Part shown: positions 1 through 8,427 of the stretch, in pieces
Layout: each line of letters opens with the position of its first letter
How positions within the stretch are numbered: the first letter of the stretch is position 1
Source of the DNA: Sphingomonadaceae bacterium
GTDB taxonomy: Bacteria > Pseudomonadota > Alphaproteobacteria > Sphingomonadales > Sphingomonadaceae
Length of the DNA: 64,000 nt
Assembly (NCBI GenBank): GCA_024236155.1
Contig: JACKLA010000001.1
Span: 930,001-994,000, forward strand
Reading direction: 5' to 3'
Translations under genes and position numbers: made by a program
Notes under the pieces: model-generated
What the model was told of the DNA's origin: nothing
What the model saw: the letters and a program-made list of their open reading frames with translations, nothing else
Database searches by the model: none

Positions 1-797
1 CCGACATTCCCTGCAACTGGTTCCAGTGTCAGGAAAACAGCTGCGATCCGGTGCATTTTGAATGGATGCACCGCAACTGGTCGTCGATCCTCTTCGGCAG
101 TGGCGAATATGGCCCCAAGCATCTCGAGCTGAAGTTCGAAGAGTTCGAGTTCGGTCACATCTACAAGCGTGTCCGTGAAGATACGGACAAGGATAACCAA
201 CACTGGACGGTCGGAGCCACGGCGCTGTGGCCGCATGCCTTCTTCCTGGGCGATCACATCGAGTGGCGCATCCCGGTCGACGATGAGAATACGCTATCGA
301 TCACATGGATGTTCCACCGCGTGCCCAAGGAGCGCGAGCCTTACAAGCAGGAGCGCGTCCCCTGGTGGAAAGGCCCGGTCAAGGACGACAAGGGCAACTG
401 GATCATCAGCCATGTGCTGAACCAGGATATCGTTGCCTGGGTCGGGCAGGGGACGATCGCCGACCGCACCGAGGAGCATCTCGGCAAGAGCGATATGGGT
501 ATCGTGATGATCCGCCGCGCTTTCGAGCAGGCGATGAAGGATGTGGTCGAGGGGCGCGATCCCAAGGGCCTCATCCGTGACCCGGACGCAAACAGGTGCG
601 TCGAATTGCCGATCAAGCATCGTGAATTGTTCACCACATCCATGTCCCTCGAAGAGAGCCGCACGCTGGGTGACAGCCTCGCCTATCGGCTCAACCGGCC
701 CGATTACCAGCACCAGATCGGCCAGCCCGAGGAAGTGAAGCGTGAATACCAGATCGCCATGGGGATGATCCCCGAAGGTGCGACAGAGACCATTTGA
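1..797 (+). CDS. Rieske-type aromatic ring-hydroxylating oxygenase, alpha subunit (5'-truncated by window edge)
   Basis: The reading frame is open from base 3 to the TGA at 795-797, and the gene begins outside the window, so the N-terminal Rieske [2Fe-2S] domain is not visible. The 264 visible residues are the catalytic domain. It opens with a D-x2-H-x4-H motif (visible residues 15, 18, 23, in DPVHFEWMH), which in this family supplies the bridging Asp and two His ligands of the mononuclear iron. The family hydroxylates or O-demethylates aromatic acids using electrons from a separate reductase, which is not seen here. The gene lies 43 bp upstream of an FAH hydrolase and is probably the first step of the cluster that continues to about 8.3 kb. 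The substrate cannot be read from the sequence. Confidence 0.85.
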   Translation, partial: DIPCNWFQCQENSCDPVHFEWMHRNWSSILFGSGEYGPKHLELKFEEFEFGHIYKRVREDTDKDNQHWTVGATALWPHAFFLGDHIEWRIPVDDENTLSITWMFHRVPKEREPYKQERVPWWKGPVKDDKGNWIISHVLNQDIVAWVGQGTIADRTEEHLGKSDMGIVMIRRAFEQAMKDVVEGRDPKGLIRDPDANRCVELPIKHRELFTTSMSLEESRTLGDSLAYRLNRPDYQHQIGQPEEVKREYQIAMGMIPEGATETI

Positions 798-840
798 CCA
801 TGCTGTGCGGCAAGCGCCCGACAGCGGAAGGAGTTTGTGA

Positions 841-1803
841 ATGAAACTGGGAATGATCCGTGTCGACGGCAAGCCGACGGTGATCGCGCGTGTCGAGGGA
901 GATCAGGCGGTCGCACTTGATTTCCCCTGGATGGAAGACCTGATCAGCGCGGGCAATGCAGGCCTGGATGCGGCAAATGACGCGATCAACAAGGCGCTGG
1001 CCGGCGCGCTGCCGGCAATCGACGTAAGCAATGCCGACTGGATGCCGCCCAATCCAAAGGCGTCGAAAATCCTCGGCTGCGCGGTCAACAACAACAATCT
1101 CAACCAATATGCCGTGCGACCGATGAAGGCGCCGATGTTCTTCACCAAGGGACGCTCTGCATTGACCGGGCACAACAAGAACATCGAACTGCTCAAGGAC
1201 CATGGGCCGTCCATTCCCGAGCCGGAGCCGGTCGTGGTGTTCGGCAAGGAAGCCAAGAACGTGCCACCGGAAAAGGCACTGGATTATGTCTTCGGCTATA
1301 CGCTGACCAATGACGTGACGGCGAGCGGCGTGAAGTTCGGTGAGGATTCGATCGCACTCAAGCAGCGGCCCGAAGTTATCAAGCCGCATCACCTGGCGTG
1401 GCGCCCGAAGTTCGAGGGTGAAGACACCTACCTCCTGTTCATCTACCACTCGAAATCCAAGGCAGCCGATACCTTCGCTGCCATGGGGCCATGGCTGACG
1501 ACCAAGGATGAGATTGCCGACCCCAACAAGCTGATGATGCGCGGATATATCGACGGTGAAGTTTATGCCGAGGATTCGACCGCAAACTACTTCTTCAATT
1601 TCGAACGGGTGATCAGCGAAGCGACCAAATGGTTCACCATGGAAGTGGGCGATTGCCTGCACACGGGGACGGCCTCGAAAGGGACGGAGAAGTTCCCGCG
1701 GGGCAATATCGGTACCTATCTGCAAGAGTATCACGGCAAGCTGACAGACGTGGAAATCGAAGGGCTGGGCCGCCTGTCCAACCGTATCAACCTGGAGCAG
1801 TGA
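841..1803 (+). CDS. Fumarylacetoacetate hydrolase (FAH) family protein
   Basis: This 320-residue protein has the FAH fold signature. An acidic E-x-E stretch (PEPEPVVVFGK, about residue 125) is followed by NDVTAS with the expected metal-ligand Asp. A C-terminal MEVGDCLHTGTASKG segment matches the GD-x(n)-GTP/GTA loop of the family. Members hydrolyse or isomerise 2-oxo-diacids produced by meta-cleavage, for example 2-hydroxyhepta-2,4-dienedioate isomerase or acylpyruvate hydrolase. ATG 841 is preceded by AAGGAG. It is followed after 7 bp by the amidohydrolase, so the genes are co-transcribed. A second, only distantly similar FAH gene lies at 6223-7197 on the other strand. Exact substrate unknown. 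Confidence 0.85.
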   Translation: MKLGMIRVDGKPTVIARVEGDQAVALDFPWMEDLISAGNAGLDAANDAINKALAGALPAIDVSNADWMPPNPKASKILGCAVNNNNLNQYAVRPMKAPMFFTKGRSALTGHNKNIELLKDHGPSIPEPEPVVVFGKEAKNVPPEKALDYVFGYTLTNDVTASGVKFGEDSIALKQRPEVIKPHHLAWRPKFEGEDTYLLFIYHSKSKAADTFAAMGPWLTTKDEIADPNKLMMRGYIDGEVYAEDSTANYFFNFERVISEATKWFTMEVGDCLHTGTASKGTEKFPRGNIGTYLQEYHGKLTDVEIEGLGRLSNRINLEQ

Positions 1804-1810
1804 GGGCACC

Positions 1811-2797
1811 GTGCCGGTAATCGATGTTCACACCCATATGCTGAGCCAGCCGTGGCTTGAGGATATTCGCCAGCACGGTGCGCCCAAATACGGGGTCAAG
1901 CCGACTGCAGCGGGGCAGGAAAGCGTGTATCTGGGCGGCGCGCCCTTTGTGACGCTGTTCCCCGAGATGTTCGACTATGATTTGCGCATCGCCAATATGG
2001 ACAAGGCGGGCGTGGACGTGGCGATTGTTTCGCTGACCTGTCCCAGCGCCTATTTCGGCGGTGAACAGGTGAGCACCAGGGTCGCGCGTGAAATGAACGC
2101 ACATATGGCGCACCAGCAATCGCGTTTTCCCGACCGTATCCGCTTCTTCGCGACACTGCCGTGGCAATATGCCGAGAGGGCAGTAGACGTATTGCAGGAA
2201 GCGGTGGGGCAGGGTGCTGTTGGCGTTTTCGTCAGTGCCAATGTCGATGGCAAGAGCCTGACCTCGCCCGACTTTGCACCGGTCTGGCAGGCAATCGACG
2301 ACTTCGGCTTGCCGGTTCTTGTCCACCCAACCGCCCCGCAGGGGGCTGCGGAAATGGAGATGCACGAATACGGGCTGGTGCCGCCGGTCGGTTTCATGTT
2401 CGATACAACGCTGGCGATTTCGCGGATGATCTTCGATGGCTTCCTCGATCGCTATCCCAATCTCAAGATTATCGCTGCCCATGGCGGAGCGACGCTGCCT
2501 TATCTCGCGGGGCGTCTCGATCGCTGCCATGAAATGATCCCGGCCTGCTCGGATGTTATCAGCGAGAAGCCATCGAGCTATCTGCAGCGGATCTACTACG
2601 ATGCGGTGGTTTATGAGCAGGACGCGCTTGAGCTGTGCATCAAGGTGGCGGGCGGTGCGGATCGCGTGATGTATGGGTCGGACTACCCGCACAATATCGG
2701 CGACATGGCAGGATGCCTCGGCCGTGTGAACGCACTCGACAGTTCGACTGCGGCGCAGGTGTCTTCCGGGACAGCCGAAGCGATTTTCGACCTGTGA
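1811..2797 (+). CDS. Amidohydrolase-2 (ACMSD-type) family decarboxylase/hydrolase
   Basis: The 328-residue protein starts at GTG 1811. The N-terminal VIDVHTHM motif supplies two metal-binding His. HPTAP around residue 175, AAHGG around 222 and the GSDYPH motif around 285 complete the metal-dependent TIM-barrel site of the amidohydrolase-2 family. Relatives include 2-amino-3-carboxymuconate-6-semialdehyde decarboxylase, gamma-resorcylate decarboxylase and 4-oxalomesaconate-type hydratases/hydrolases. In this cluster it most likely decarboxylates or hydrates a ring-cleavage product. Its stop overlaps the ATG of the aldehyde dehydrogenase by one base (TGATG), so translation is coupled. Confidence 0.85.
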   Translation: MPVIDVHTHMLSQPWLEDIRQHGAPKYGVKPTAAGQESVYLGGAPFVTLFPEMFDYDLRIANMDKAGVDVAIVSLTCPSAYFGGEQVSTRVAREMNAHMAHQQSRFPDRIRFFATLPWQYAERAVDVLQEAVGQGAVGVFVSANVDGKSLTSPDFAPVWQAIDDFGLPVLVHPTAPQGAAEMEMHEYGLVPPVGFMFDTTLAISRMIFDGFLDRYPNLKIIAAHGGATLPYLAGRLDRCHEMIPACSDVISEKPSSYLQRIYYDAVVYEQDALELCIKVAGGADRVMYGSDYPHNIGDMAGCLGRVNALDSSTAAQVSSGTAEAIFDL

Positions 2798-4209
2798 TGA
2801 TCGACGCGCCCATCATCATTGGCGGCAGGCCCGTCGCTTGCAAGAGCAGCTTCGATGTCATCGACCCTGCAACAGGTGCAGCTTTCGCTCGCTGCCCTTC
2901 CGCAGACGAGGATGCGCTCAACGATGCTGTTGCAGCGGCGCGAGCCGCGCTTCCCGCGTGGGCGGTAACGCCGATAGAGCAGCGCGCTGCGATGCTTGAA
3001 GCCATTGCCGATGCAATCGATGCGCGGAAAGACGAATTCGCTGCACTGCTATCGCGGGAGCAAGGCAAACCACGCCATGGTGGCGCCGCGGGCGAGATCG
3101 GCGGTTCGATCGCATGGACGCGGGCGACCGCCAAGCTGCGACCTGAGATCGATGTGCTCAAGGATGATGGCGCATCCCGGGTAGAGGTTCGCCGCAAGCC
3201 GCTGGGCGTTGTAGCATCGATCACGCCGTGGAACTTCCCGGTGATGATTGCTGTGTGGCATGTCATGCCGGCGCTGCTTTCGGGCAACACCGTGGTGATC
3301 AAGCCTTCCTCCAACACTCCGCTGACAACGCTGCTGCTGGTCCAGGTGGCCAACGCGATCCTTCCGCCAGGCGTGCTGAATTCGGTCACGGGGGAGGGCG
3401 GTATGGGACGGCTGATCTCTGCTCATCCGGGTATCGACAAGATCGTCTTCACCGGCTCGACGCCCACTGGACGCTCGATCATGGAAAACGCGGCGGCCAA
3501 TCTCAAGCGCCTGACACTGGAACTGGGCGGGAATGATGCCGCGATTGTCTTGCCGGATGCGGATATCGACAAGATCGCGTCCAGGATCTTTGCCAAGAGT
3601 TTCGGCAATTCAGGGCAGATATGCGCGGCACTGAAACGGCTCTACGTCCACGATGATGTCCACGATGCACTGGTCGAGCGGCTGGTCGGGATGGCGCAGG
3701 CGGCGAAGGTTGGTCCGGGCGACGACCCCGAGACGCAATTCGGGCCGCTGCAAAACCGGACCCAGCTTGATTTCGTCACGCAGCTGGCCGAGGATGCGCG
3801 GGCCAATGGCGGTATCTTCGCCTGTGGCGGCACACCCATGGAAGGCGGCGGTTTCTTCTACCCGCTGACCATCGTTACCAATGTCGGGAATGGCACGCGC
3901 GTGGTCGATGAAGAGCAATTCGGCCCCATCCTGCCGGTTATCCGTTTCACGGATGTCGAGCAGGCGCTCGCCTGGGCGAACGACAATGAGAACGGCCTTG
4001 GCGGGTCGGTGTGGTCGGTTGATGTCGAGCGGGCGACAGCACTTGCCATGCGGCTGGAAAGCGGCACTGCCTGGGTCAACGACCATTCGACGATCTCGCC
4101 CGATGTGCCTTTCGGGGGCGCCAAGCAATCGGGGCTGGGGGTCGAATTCGGGACGTATGGGCTCGATGAATACATGCAATTGCAGACTGTGCGGATCAAT
4201 CGTGAGTGA
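2797..4209 (+). CDS. NAD(P)-dependent aldehyde dehydrogenase
   Basis: ATG 2797 overlaps the preceding stop. The open frame extends upstream to 2635, but that part lies inside the amidohydrolase, so I use 2797, giving 470 residues. The ALDH core is intact: TPWNFP near residue 145, the LELGGND motif with the general-base Glu near 245, and the nucleophile Cys in NSGQICAALKR near 280. Members of this size oxidise succinic, glutaric or hydroxymuconic semialdehydes. Next to an extradiol dioxygenase and an ACMSD-like enzyme it probably oxidises a semialdehyde from ring cleavage. The MFS gene follows after 35 bp. Confidence 0.92.
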   Translation: MIDAPIIIGGRPVACKSSFDVIDPATGAAFARCPSADEDALNDAVAAARAALPAWAVTPIEQRAAMLEAIADAIDARKDEFAALLSREQGKPRHGGAAGEIGGSIAWTRATAKLRPEIDVLKDDGASRVEVRRKPLGVVASITPWNFPVMIAVWHVMPALLSGNTVVIKPSSNTPLTTLLLVQVANAILPPGVLNSVTGEGGMGRLISAHPGIDKIVFTGSTPTGRSIMENAAANLKRLTLELGGNDAAIVLPDADIDKIASRIFAKSFGNSGQICAALKRLYVHDDVHDALVERLVGMAQAAKVGPGDDPETQFGPLQNRTQLDFVTQLAEDARANGGIFACGGTPMEGGGFFYPLTIVTNVGNGTRVVDEEQFGPILPVIRFTDVEQALAWANDNENGLGGSVWSVDVERATALAMRLESGTAWVNDHSTISPDVPFGGAKQSGLGVEFGTYGLDEYMQLQTVRINRE

Positions 4210-4244
4210 TGCCCGCGTGACCTGCTTCCTTGGCGGAGACACTT

Positions 4245-5504
4245 ATGTTCCGGTTTGATCAGACCTTCCGCGACGAGTTCCGCAACAACTGGATATACCT
4301 GCTGATCGGCTTTGCTGCCTTGTTCTTCGGGTTTTCCGCACCTGCCTATGCGCTGCCCTTCCTCTATCCGGAGGTGATCAAGGAATTCGGCTGGACCCGC
4401 GAACAGGCCACCCTGCTTGCTTCCGCCAAATATTTCACCGGTGCCATCGCATGCCTTGTCGTGGGGAGGTTGCTTGACGTGATCGGTGTGTGGATCGCCT
4501 TGCTGGGATCGATCACCATCGGGGCGATAGCGTGCATAGCGTTCCTGTGGGTCAATGACCTGACAACCTATTATGTGATCGGCATCATGCTCGGTGTGGC
4601 CGGACCATGCGCCATCGTTTCCGTTTTCGTGCTTGTGGCGCGTACATTCCACGCTTCGCAGGGGACTGCGACCGGCGTTGCCTTGTTGGGAACGGGGCTA
4701 GGAGGGGTTGTCATGCCCGTCGTCACCGAAGCGCTGATGTCCCACTTCGGATGGCGTTATGCGATGGCGTTGCTTTCCCTTGGCATCTGGCTGATCGCGC
4801 TACCGCTGCTGGTCTATGGCCTCTTGCGCCTGCGCATTGGCGAGGAAGCCGTTGCAGAGGCTGAAGCCAAACAGGCACCCGTCGGCGTGTTGGTGCATCT
4901 TGGCCGATTGGCGAAGGGACGTGATTTCTGGCTGATGTCGATCGCCTTCTTCGTAATCACCATCGTCGACCAGGCTTTCACACAACACCAGGTGCTGATG
5001 TTAAACGATGCCGGTATCTCGACCGAAATGGCGGCGCTGGCGATTGGGGCAATAGGGCTGCTCAGCATGCCGGGACGGATCGTGGCCGGTGGTGTGCTCG
5101 ACAAATCGTCGAGCAGGGGATTGGCTGTGCTCTATATCAATTTCGCCCTGGCGGCCCTGTTCGCGCTGATGCTCGGCAACGTGATCCTGCTGGTTGCCTT
5201 TATCGTTGTGCGTGCGATGGCCCATGCCAGCGCCATGATCGACGGGCCGGTTATCGCAAGGCACACCTTTGGCACCCGGCATCTGGGTGTACTGCTGGGT
5301 TTGTTTACGGCGACGGCAAATCTCGGTTCGGCGACCGGGCCGTGGCTGATGGGCCGGATGTATGATGCCACCTCCTCCTACAACCTTGCACTTTACCTGT
5401 TCGTTGGCCTTGTGGCCGTATCGGCCGTGCTGATCTGGCTGGTTCGCCCGGTGGTATGGCAGGGCGAAAAGGCCTCCGCTGTTGCCCAAGGGGCATCGCA
5501 ATGA
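4245..5504 (+). CDS. MFS transporter
   Basis: I place the start at ATG 4245, which has GGAG seven bases upstream, rather than at the in-frame TTG 4230. The protein has 419 residues and about twelve hydrophobic segments, beginning with WIYLLIGFAALFFGFSAP. The MFS motif A region between TM2 and TM3 reads VGRLLDVIGVW. A hydrophilic central loop (GEEAVAEAEAKQAP) separates the two halves. It resembles the oxalate/formate-antiporter-like or aromatic-acid MFS carriers common in catabolic clusters, so uptake of the pathway substrate is the likely role (inference). Its stop overlaps the next ATG (ATGA). Confidence 0.88.
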   Translation: MFRFDQTFRDEFRNNWIYLLIGFAALFFGFSAPAYALPFLYPEVIKEFGWTREQATLLASAKYFTGAIACLVVGRLLDVIGVWIALLGSITIGAIACIAFLWVNDLTTYYVIGIMLGVAGPCAIVSVFVLVARTFHASQGTATGVALLGTGLGGVVMPVVTEALMSHFGWRYAMALLSLGIWLIALPLLVYGLLRLRIGEEAVAEAEAKQAPVGVLVHLGRLAKGRDFWLMSIAFFVITIVDQAFTQHQVLMLNDAGISTEMAALAIGAIGLLSMPGRIVAGGVLDKSSSRGLAVLYINFALAALFALMLGNVILLVAFIVVRAMAHASAMIDGPVIARHTFGTRHLGVLLGLFTATANLGSATGPWLMGRMYDATSSYNLALYLFVGLVAVSAVLIWLVRPVVWQGEKASAVAQGASQ

Positions 5505-6202
5505 AGGGTGAGGGCGGTTTTTCGATCGGGATCGTTCTGTTCCAGAAGGTCACCAGTCTCGATTTCGTCGGACCACTGGATATCCTTTCGCGCAATCCCG
5601 AGGCGCGAATTCACCTGATCGCGCATACGCTCGATCCGATCGGTGCCGACAACGGCATGCGGGTGATCCCGGACACCACATTTGCCGATGCCCCACAGCT
5701 CGACATGGTGCTGGTTCCCGGGGGACCGGGCACGATGTCGATGATGGAAGACGATGAGCTTATCGGCTTCCTGCGCTCCAGCGGCGAAAACGCTGCATGG
5801 ATCACATCGGTCTGCACCGGCTCACTACTGCTCGGTGCGGCCGGGTTGCTGACGGGCTATCGTGCGGTCACCCATTGGACCATGATGGATGCGCTGCCGA
5901 TCTTCGGGGCAGAACCGGTGGCGGAACGGGTGGTTGCCGATCGCAATCGCGTCACTGGTGCCGGGGTTTCCGCAGGGCTCGATTTCGCACTCACCCTGAC
6001 CGCCCTTCTTTGGGGCAATGAGCGAGCGGAGCGAATCCAGCTAGGCACCGAATATGACCCGCACCCTCCGTTCGACGCTGGCTCGCCCGCCAAGGCGCCA
6101 CCGCAGGTCGTATCGGCATTCCGCGCCGGTTCGGCGCGGCTGACCGAGCGCCGGATGGCTGCCGCCAGACGTGCGGCGCGGAAGCTGACGGTCAATGCCT
6201 GA
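5501..6202 (+). CDS. DJ-1/PfpI family protein, isonitrile hydratase-like (cytosolic)
   Basis: ATG 5501 overlaps the MFS stop (ATGA). The 233-residue protein shows the DJ-1/PfpI amidotransferase-like fold. A nucleophile-elbow Cys lies in SVCTGSLLLGAAG (around residue 105), followed by a conserved AVTHW segment and the GAGVSAGLDFALTL motif typical of isonitrile hydratase/GATase1-like AraC-type sensor domains. There is no DNA-binding domain and no signal peptide. Isonitrile hydratase converts R-NC to N-formamides. Whether this paralogue does so is inference, and its position at the end of the catabolic operon gives no direct hint. A Tat-exported paralogue is at 15140-16027. Confidence 0.8.
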   Translation: MKGEGGFSIGIVLFQKVTSLDFVGPLDILSRNPEARIHLIAHTLDPIGADNGMRVIPDTTFADAPQLDMVLVPGGPGTMSMMEDDELIGFLRSSGENAAWITSVCTGSLLLGAAGLLTGYRAVTHWTMMDALPIFGAEPVAERVVADRNRVTGAGVSAGLDFALTLTALLWGNERAERIQLGTEYDPHPPFDAGSPAKAPPQVVSAFRAGSARLTERRMAAARRAARKLTVNA

Positions 6203-6222
6203 CGGGGTGCAGCGGCAGGTCG

Positions 6223-7197
6223 TTACGGGCGGGGGCCGATGGTGTTGCGCAGCACGCCGATCCCTTCGACTTCCAGTTCGATGACATCGCCTGGCTCGAG
6301 GTAACGCCCGGTCTCGAAACCACAGCCATTGCCGCACGTACCCGAACCGAAGACATCGCCCGGATAGAGCGTCTCGTCGCGCGATACGAAGGCCACGCAT
6401 TGGGCAAATGTGAACTGCATACCCGATGAGCGGCCCTGACCCTGGACCTTCCCGTTGATCCGGCATTCCATTGCCAGATTGTCCGGATCGGGTAGCTCGT
6501 CGCGCGTTACGATCCACGGTCCCATCGCATTGCCAGTGTCGAAATCCTTGCCCTTGGCGGGCCCCATGCGGAACTGCTGGTCGCGGACTTGTTCGTCGCG
6601 CGCGCTGAAATCGTTGTAGATGGTGTAACCGAAGATATGGGCCGGTGCGTCACTCTCGCTGATGTTCACCCCGCCCCTGCCGATCACAGCCGCGAATTCG
6701 AGTTCATAATCCATGGTGGTCGAGAAGTTCGGCCATTTGATCATGCTGCCATGGCCGGAACAGGTCATTCGATTGCCCTTGAAGTAATAGGGGCGTTCAT
6801 ACCAGATCGGCGGCAGGGCATAGGCACCGCTCGCTTCCAGTCGCGCCAGTTCGGCTGCGGGGTCGGCATGCGATGCGGCGCGCATGCGCATGCTGGCCTG
6901 GAGCGCTTGCTTGCAGTGAAGCTCGAAATTGGAGAAGTCGCGGATCGAATTGGGAACCGGCAATGGTGGCAGGAAAGTCGTGTCCTCGATCGCCTGACAA
7001 TGGTCGCCACGATTGCTTGCGGCCAGATCGGCTATCAAGTCCAGTGCTTGCCGCTCGTGCTCGATTATGACGGACATCGAAGCGACCAGTGACGCGTCCT
7101 TCCCCTCGGCCGCGCCGACCAGATCGAGCACGCTGCCATTGCTCAGCACCAGCCCGGTTCGTGCTGAAGCGTTCTTCGCATAGGTCGCCAATCGCAC
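6223..7197 (-). CDS. FAH-family hydrolase (2-keto-4-pentenoate hydratase/fumarylpyruvate hydrolase type)
   Basis: The 324-residue protein starts at GTG 7197, with GGAGG nine bases upstream (7207-7211). A nearer ATG at 7205 is out of frame. DYELEFAAVIGRGG (around residue 165) contains the metal-ligand Glu-x-Glu, followed by GYTIYNDFSARDEQ with the ligand Asp and GSGTCGNGCG in place of the usual GTP loop. It is transcribed away from the LigB gene, with the 23-bp palindrome in between. It likely hydrolyses or hydrates an oxo-acid intermediate of the same pathway. It is convergent with the DJ-1 gene, 20 bp apart. Confidence 0.85.
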   Translation of the reverse strand: MRLATYAKNASARTGLVLSNGSVLDLVGAAEGKDASLVASMSVIIEHERQALDLIADLAASNRGDHCQAIEDTTFLPPLPVPNSIRDFSNFELHCKQALQASMRMRAASHADPAAELARLEASGAYALPPIWYERPYYFKGNRMTCSGHGSMIKWPNFSTTMDYELEFAAVIGRGGVNISESDAPAHIFGYTIYNDFSARDEQVRDQQFRMGPAKGKDFDTGNAMGPWIVTRDELPDPDNLAMECRINGKVQGQGRSSGMQFTFAQCVAFVSRDETLYPGDVFGSGTCGNGCGFETGRYLEPGDVIELEVEGIGVLRNTIGPRP

Positions 7198-7221
7198 GTT
7201 GTCATACCTCCAATGTCACTA

Positions 7222-7244
7222 TATACGAGATTAAATCTCGTATA
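7222..7244. promoter_or_regulatory. Perfect 23-bp palindrome between divergent FAH and LigB genes, probable IclR operator
   Basis: The arm TATACGAGATT (7222-7232) is mirrored exactly by AATCTCGTATA (7234-7244) around a single central A. It lies 25 bp upstream of the FAH GTG and 32 bp upstream of the LigB ATG, in an AT-rich pocket suited to two divergent promoters. The only regulator in the cluster is the IclR-family gene at 8428, so that protein is the likely ligand (inference). A degenerate look-alike occurs at 12134-12157 upstream of the ThDP gene. Confidence 0.75.
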
Positions 7245-7276
7245 GCGATACATATTAGGAAGGGCAACAAGGGACT

Positions 7277-8299
7277 ATGGCCGAAATCGTCTTGGCAATC
7301 GGATGTGCGCACACCCCCCAGTTGCATACTGTGGCCGCTGACTGGGATATCCGTGCCGAGCGTGATCGGGGCGATGGGATTCCGCTGTGGTTCAAGGGTC
7401 GCAAGCTGCCATATGCAGAGCTTGAAGCGGCGCGCAGCGAAGAGAACCTTGCAGAGCTGCTCGCGATGCCCGTGCGCGAGGCGGCGCTGGAGGCGAGTTT
7501 TGCCGCGATGGATCGCCTGCACGACGCTTTCGTCGAGGCGCGGCCCGATGCGGTGATCATCGTCGGCAACGACCAGCACGAGATTTTCACCGATTTCGTC
7601 CCGTCCTTTTCGGTGATTGCGGCCGACGAGATCCGCAACATGCCGCGCACGCAGGAACAGGTAGGCCGACTGCCGGTCGGTATCGCGATTTCGGATCACG
7701 GCCATCTTCCGCAAGCGGAAAAGGTATTTCCGGGCCATCGTGAGCTTGGCCTGCATCTCGCACGCCAACTGGTTGGCGGGCATGGTTTCGATGTCACCAT
7801 CTGCCATCAGAAACCGACCGTCACCGGCGCGAAATCCCTGCTCTACGGCATGCCGCACGCCTATGGTTTTCTCTACAACAACATCATGCGTGATCACATT
7901 GTCCCGCAGGTCCCGGTCGATGTGAACTGCTGGAACTATGACAACTCGCCAACTGCTGCGCGCTGCTACGACTTTGGTGCAGCGCTTGCCGAAGCGATTG
8001 CCGGTTGGGATGGCCCGGAACGGATTGCATTGCTGACAACCGGCGGCCTGACGCATTTTGTTGTCGATGAGGAATGGGACCGCGATTTTCTTCGCGCCAT
8101 GGCCGAGGATGACCGCGACCGCCTGCGCTCGATCCCGCAATCGGAACTGATGACGGGGACATCCGAATGCAAGAGCTGGATCGCGACTTCGGCGGCATCG
8201 GCTGCAGCAGGTTTGGCGATGGAAGTCGTCGACTACCAGAAGCTCTATCGGACGGAAGGCGGGACGGGGTCTTCCTGTGCTTTCGTTCGCTGGAACTGA
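7277..8299 (+). CDS. Class III extradiol ring-cleavage dioxygenase, LigB-type
   Basis: The 340-residue protein begins MAEIVLAIGCAHTP. His12 is at the same position as the first Fe(II) ligand of protocatechuate 4,5-dioxygenase LigB. A second His lies in GNDQHEIFTDF (around residue 100), and DHGHLPQAEK and GGLTHFVVDE carry the further conserved His and acid residues. The class III (LigB) fold cleaves catecholic rings next to the hydroxyls. There is no separate LigA-type subunit nearby, so it may act as a single-chain type like 2,3-dihydroxyphenylpropionate or gallate dioxygenases. This is the defining reaction of the cluster. Confidence 0.88.
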   Translation: MAEIVLAIGCAHTPQLHTVAADWDIRAERDRGDGIPLWFKGRKLPYAELEAARSEENLAELLAMPVREAALEASFAAMDRLHDAFVEARPDAVIIVGNDQHEIFTDFVPSFSVIAADEIRNMPRTQEQVGRLPVGIAISDHGHLPQAEKVFPGHRELGLHLARQLVGGHGFDVTICHQKPTVTGAKSLLYGMPHAYGFLYNNIMRDHIVPQVPVDVNCWNYDNSPTAARCYDFGAALAEAIAGWDGPERIALLTTGGLTHFVVDEEWDRDFLRAMAEDDRDRLRSIPQSELMTGTSECKSWIATSAASAAAGLAMEVVDYQKLYRTEGGTGSSCAFVRWN

Positions 8300-8427
8300 C
8301 ACAGAGCGGCTGGCTCTTCCCCCTGCGCCCTCGGCGCGCTAGGGACGGCCAGCGGCCGACGTATCGTCGCCGCCATGGCATGGCGCTGTGCGACCCGACG
8401 ATATGCTAACGGGCAGGGGCACTGGCT

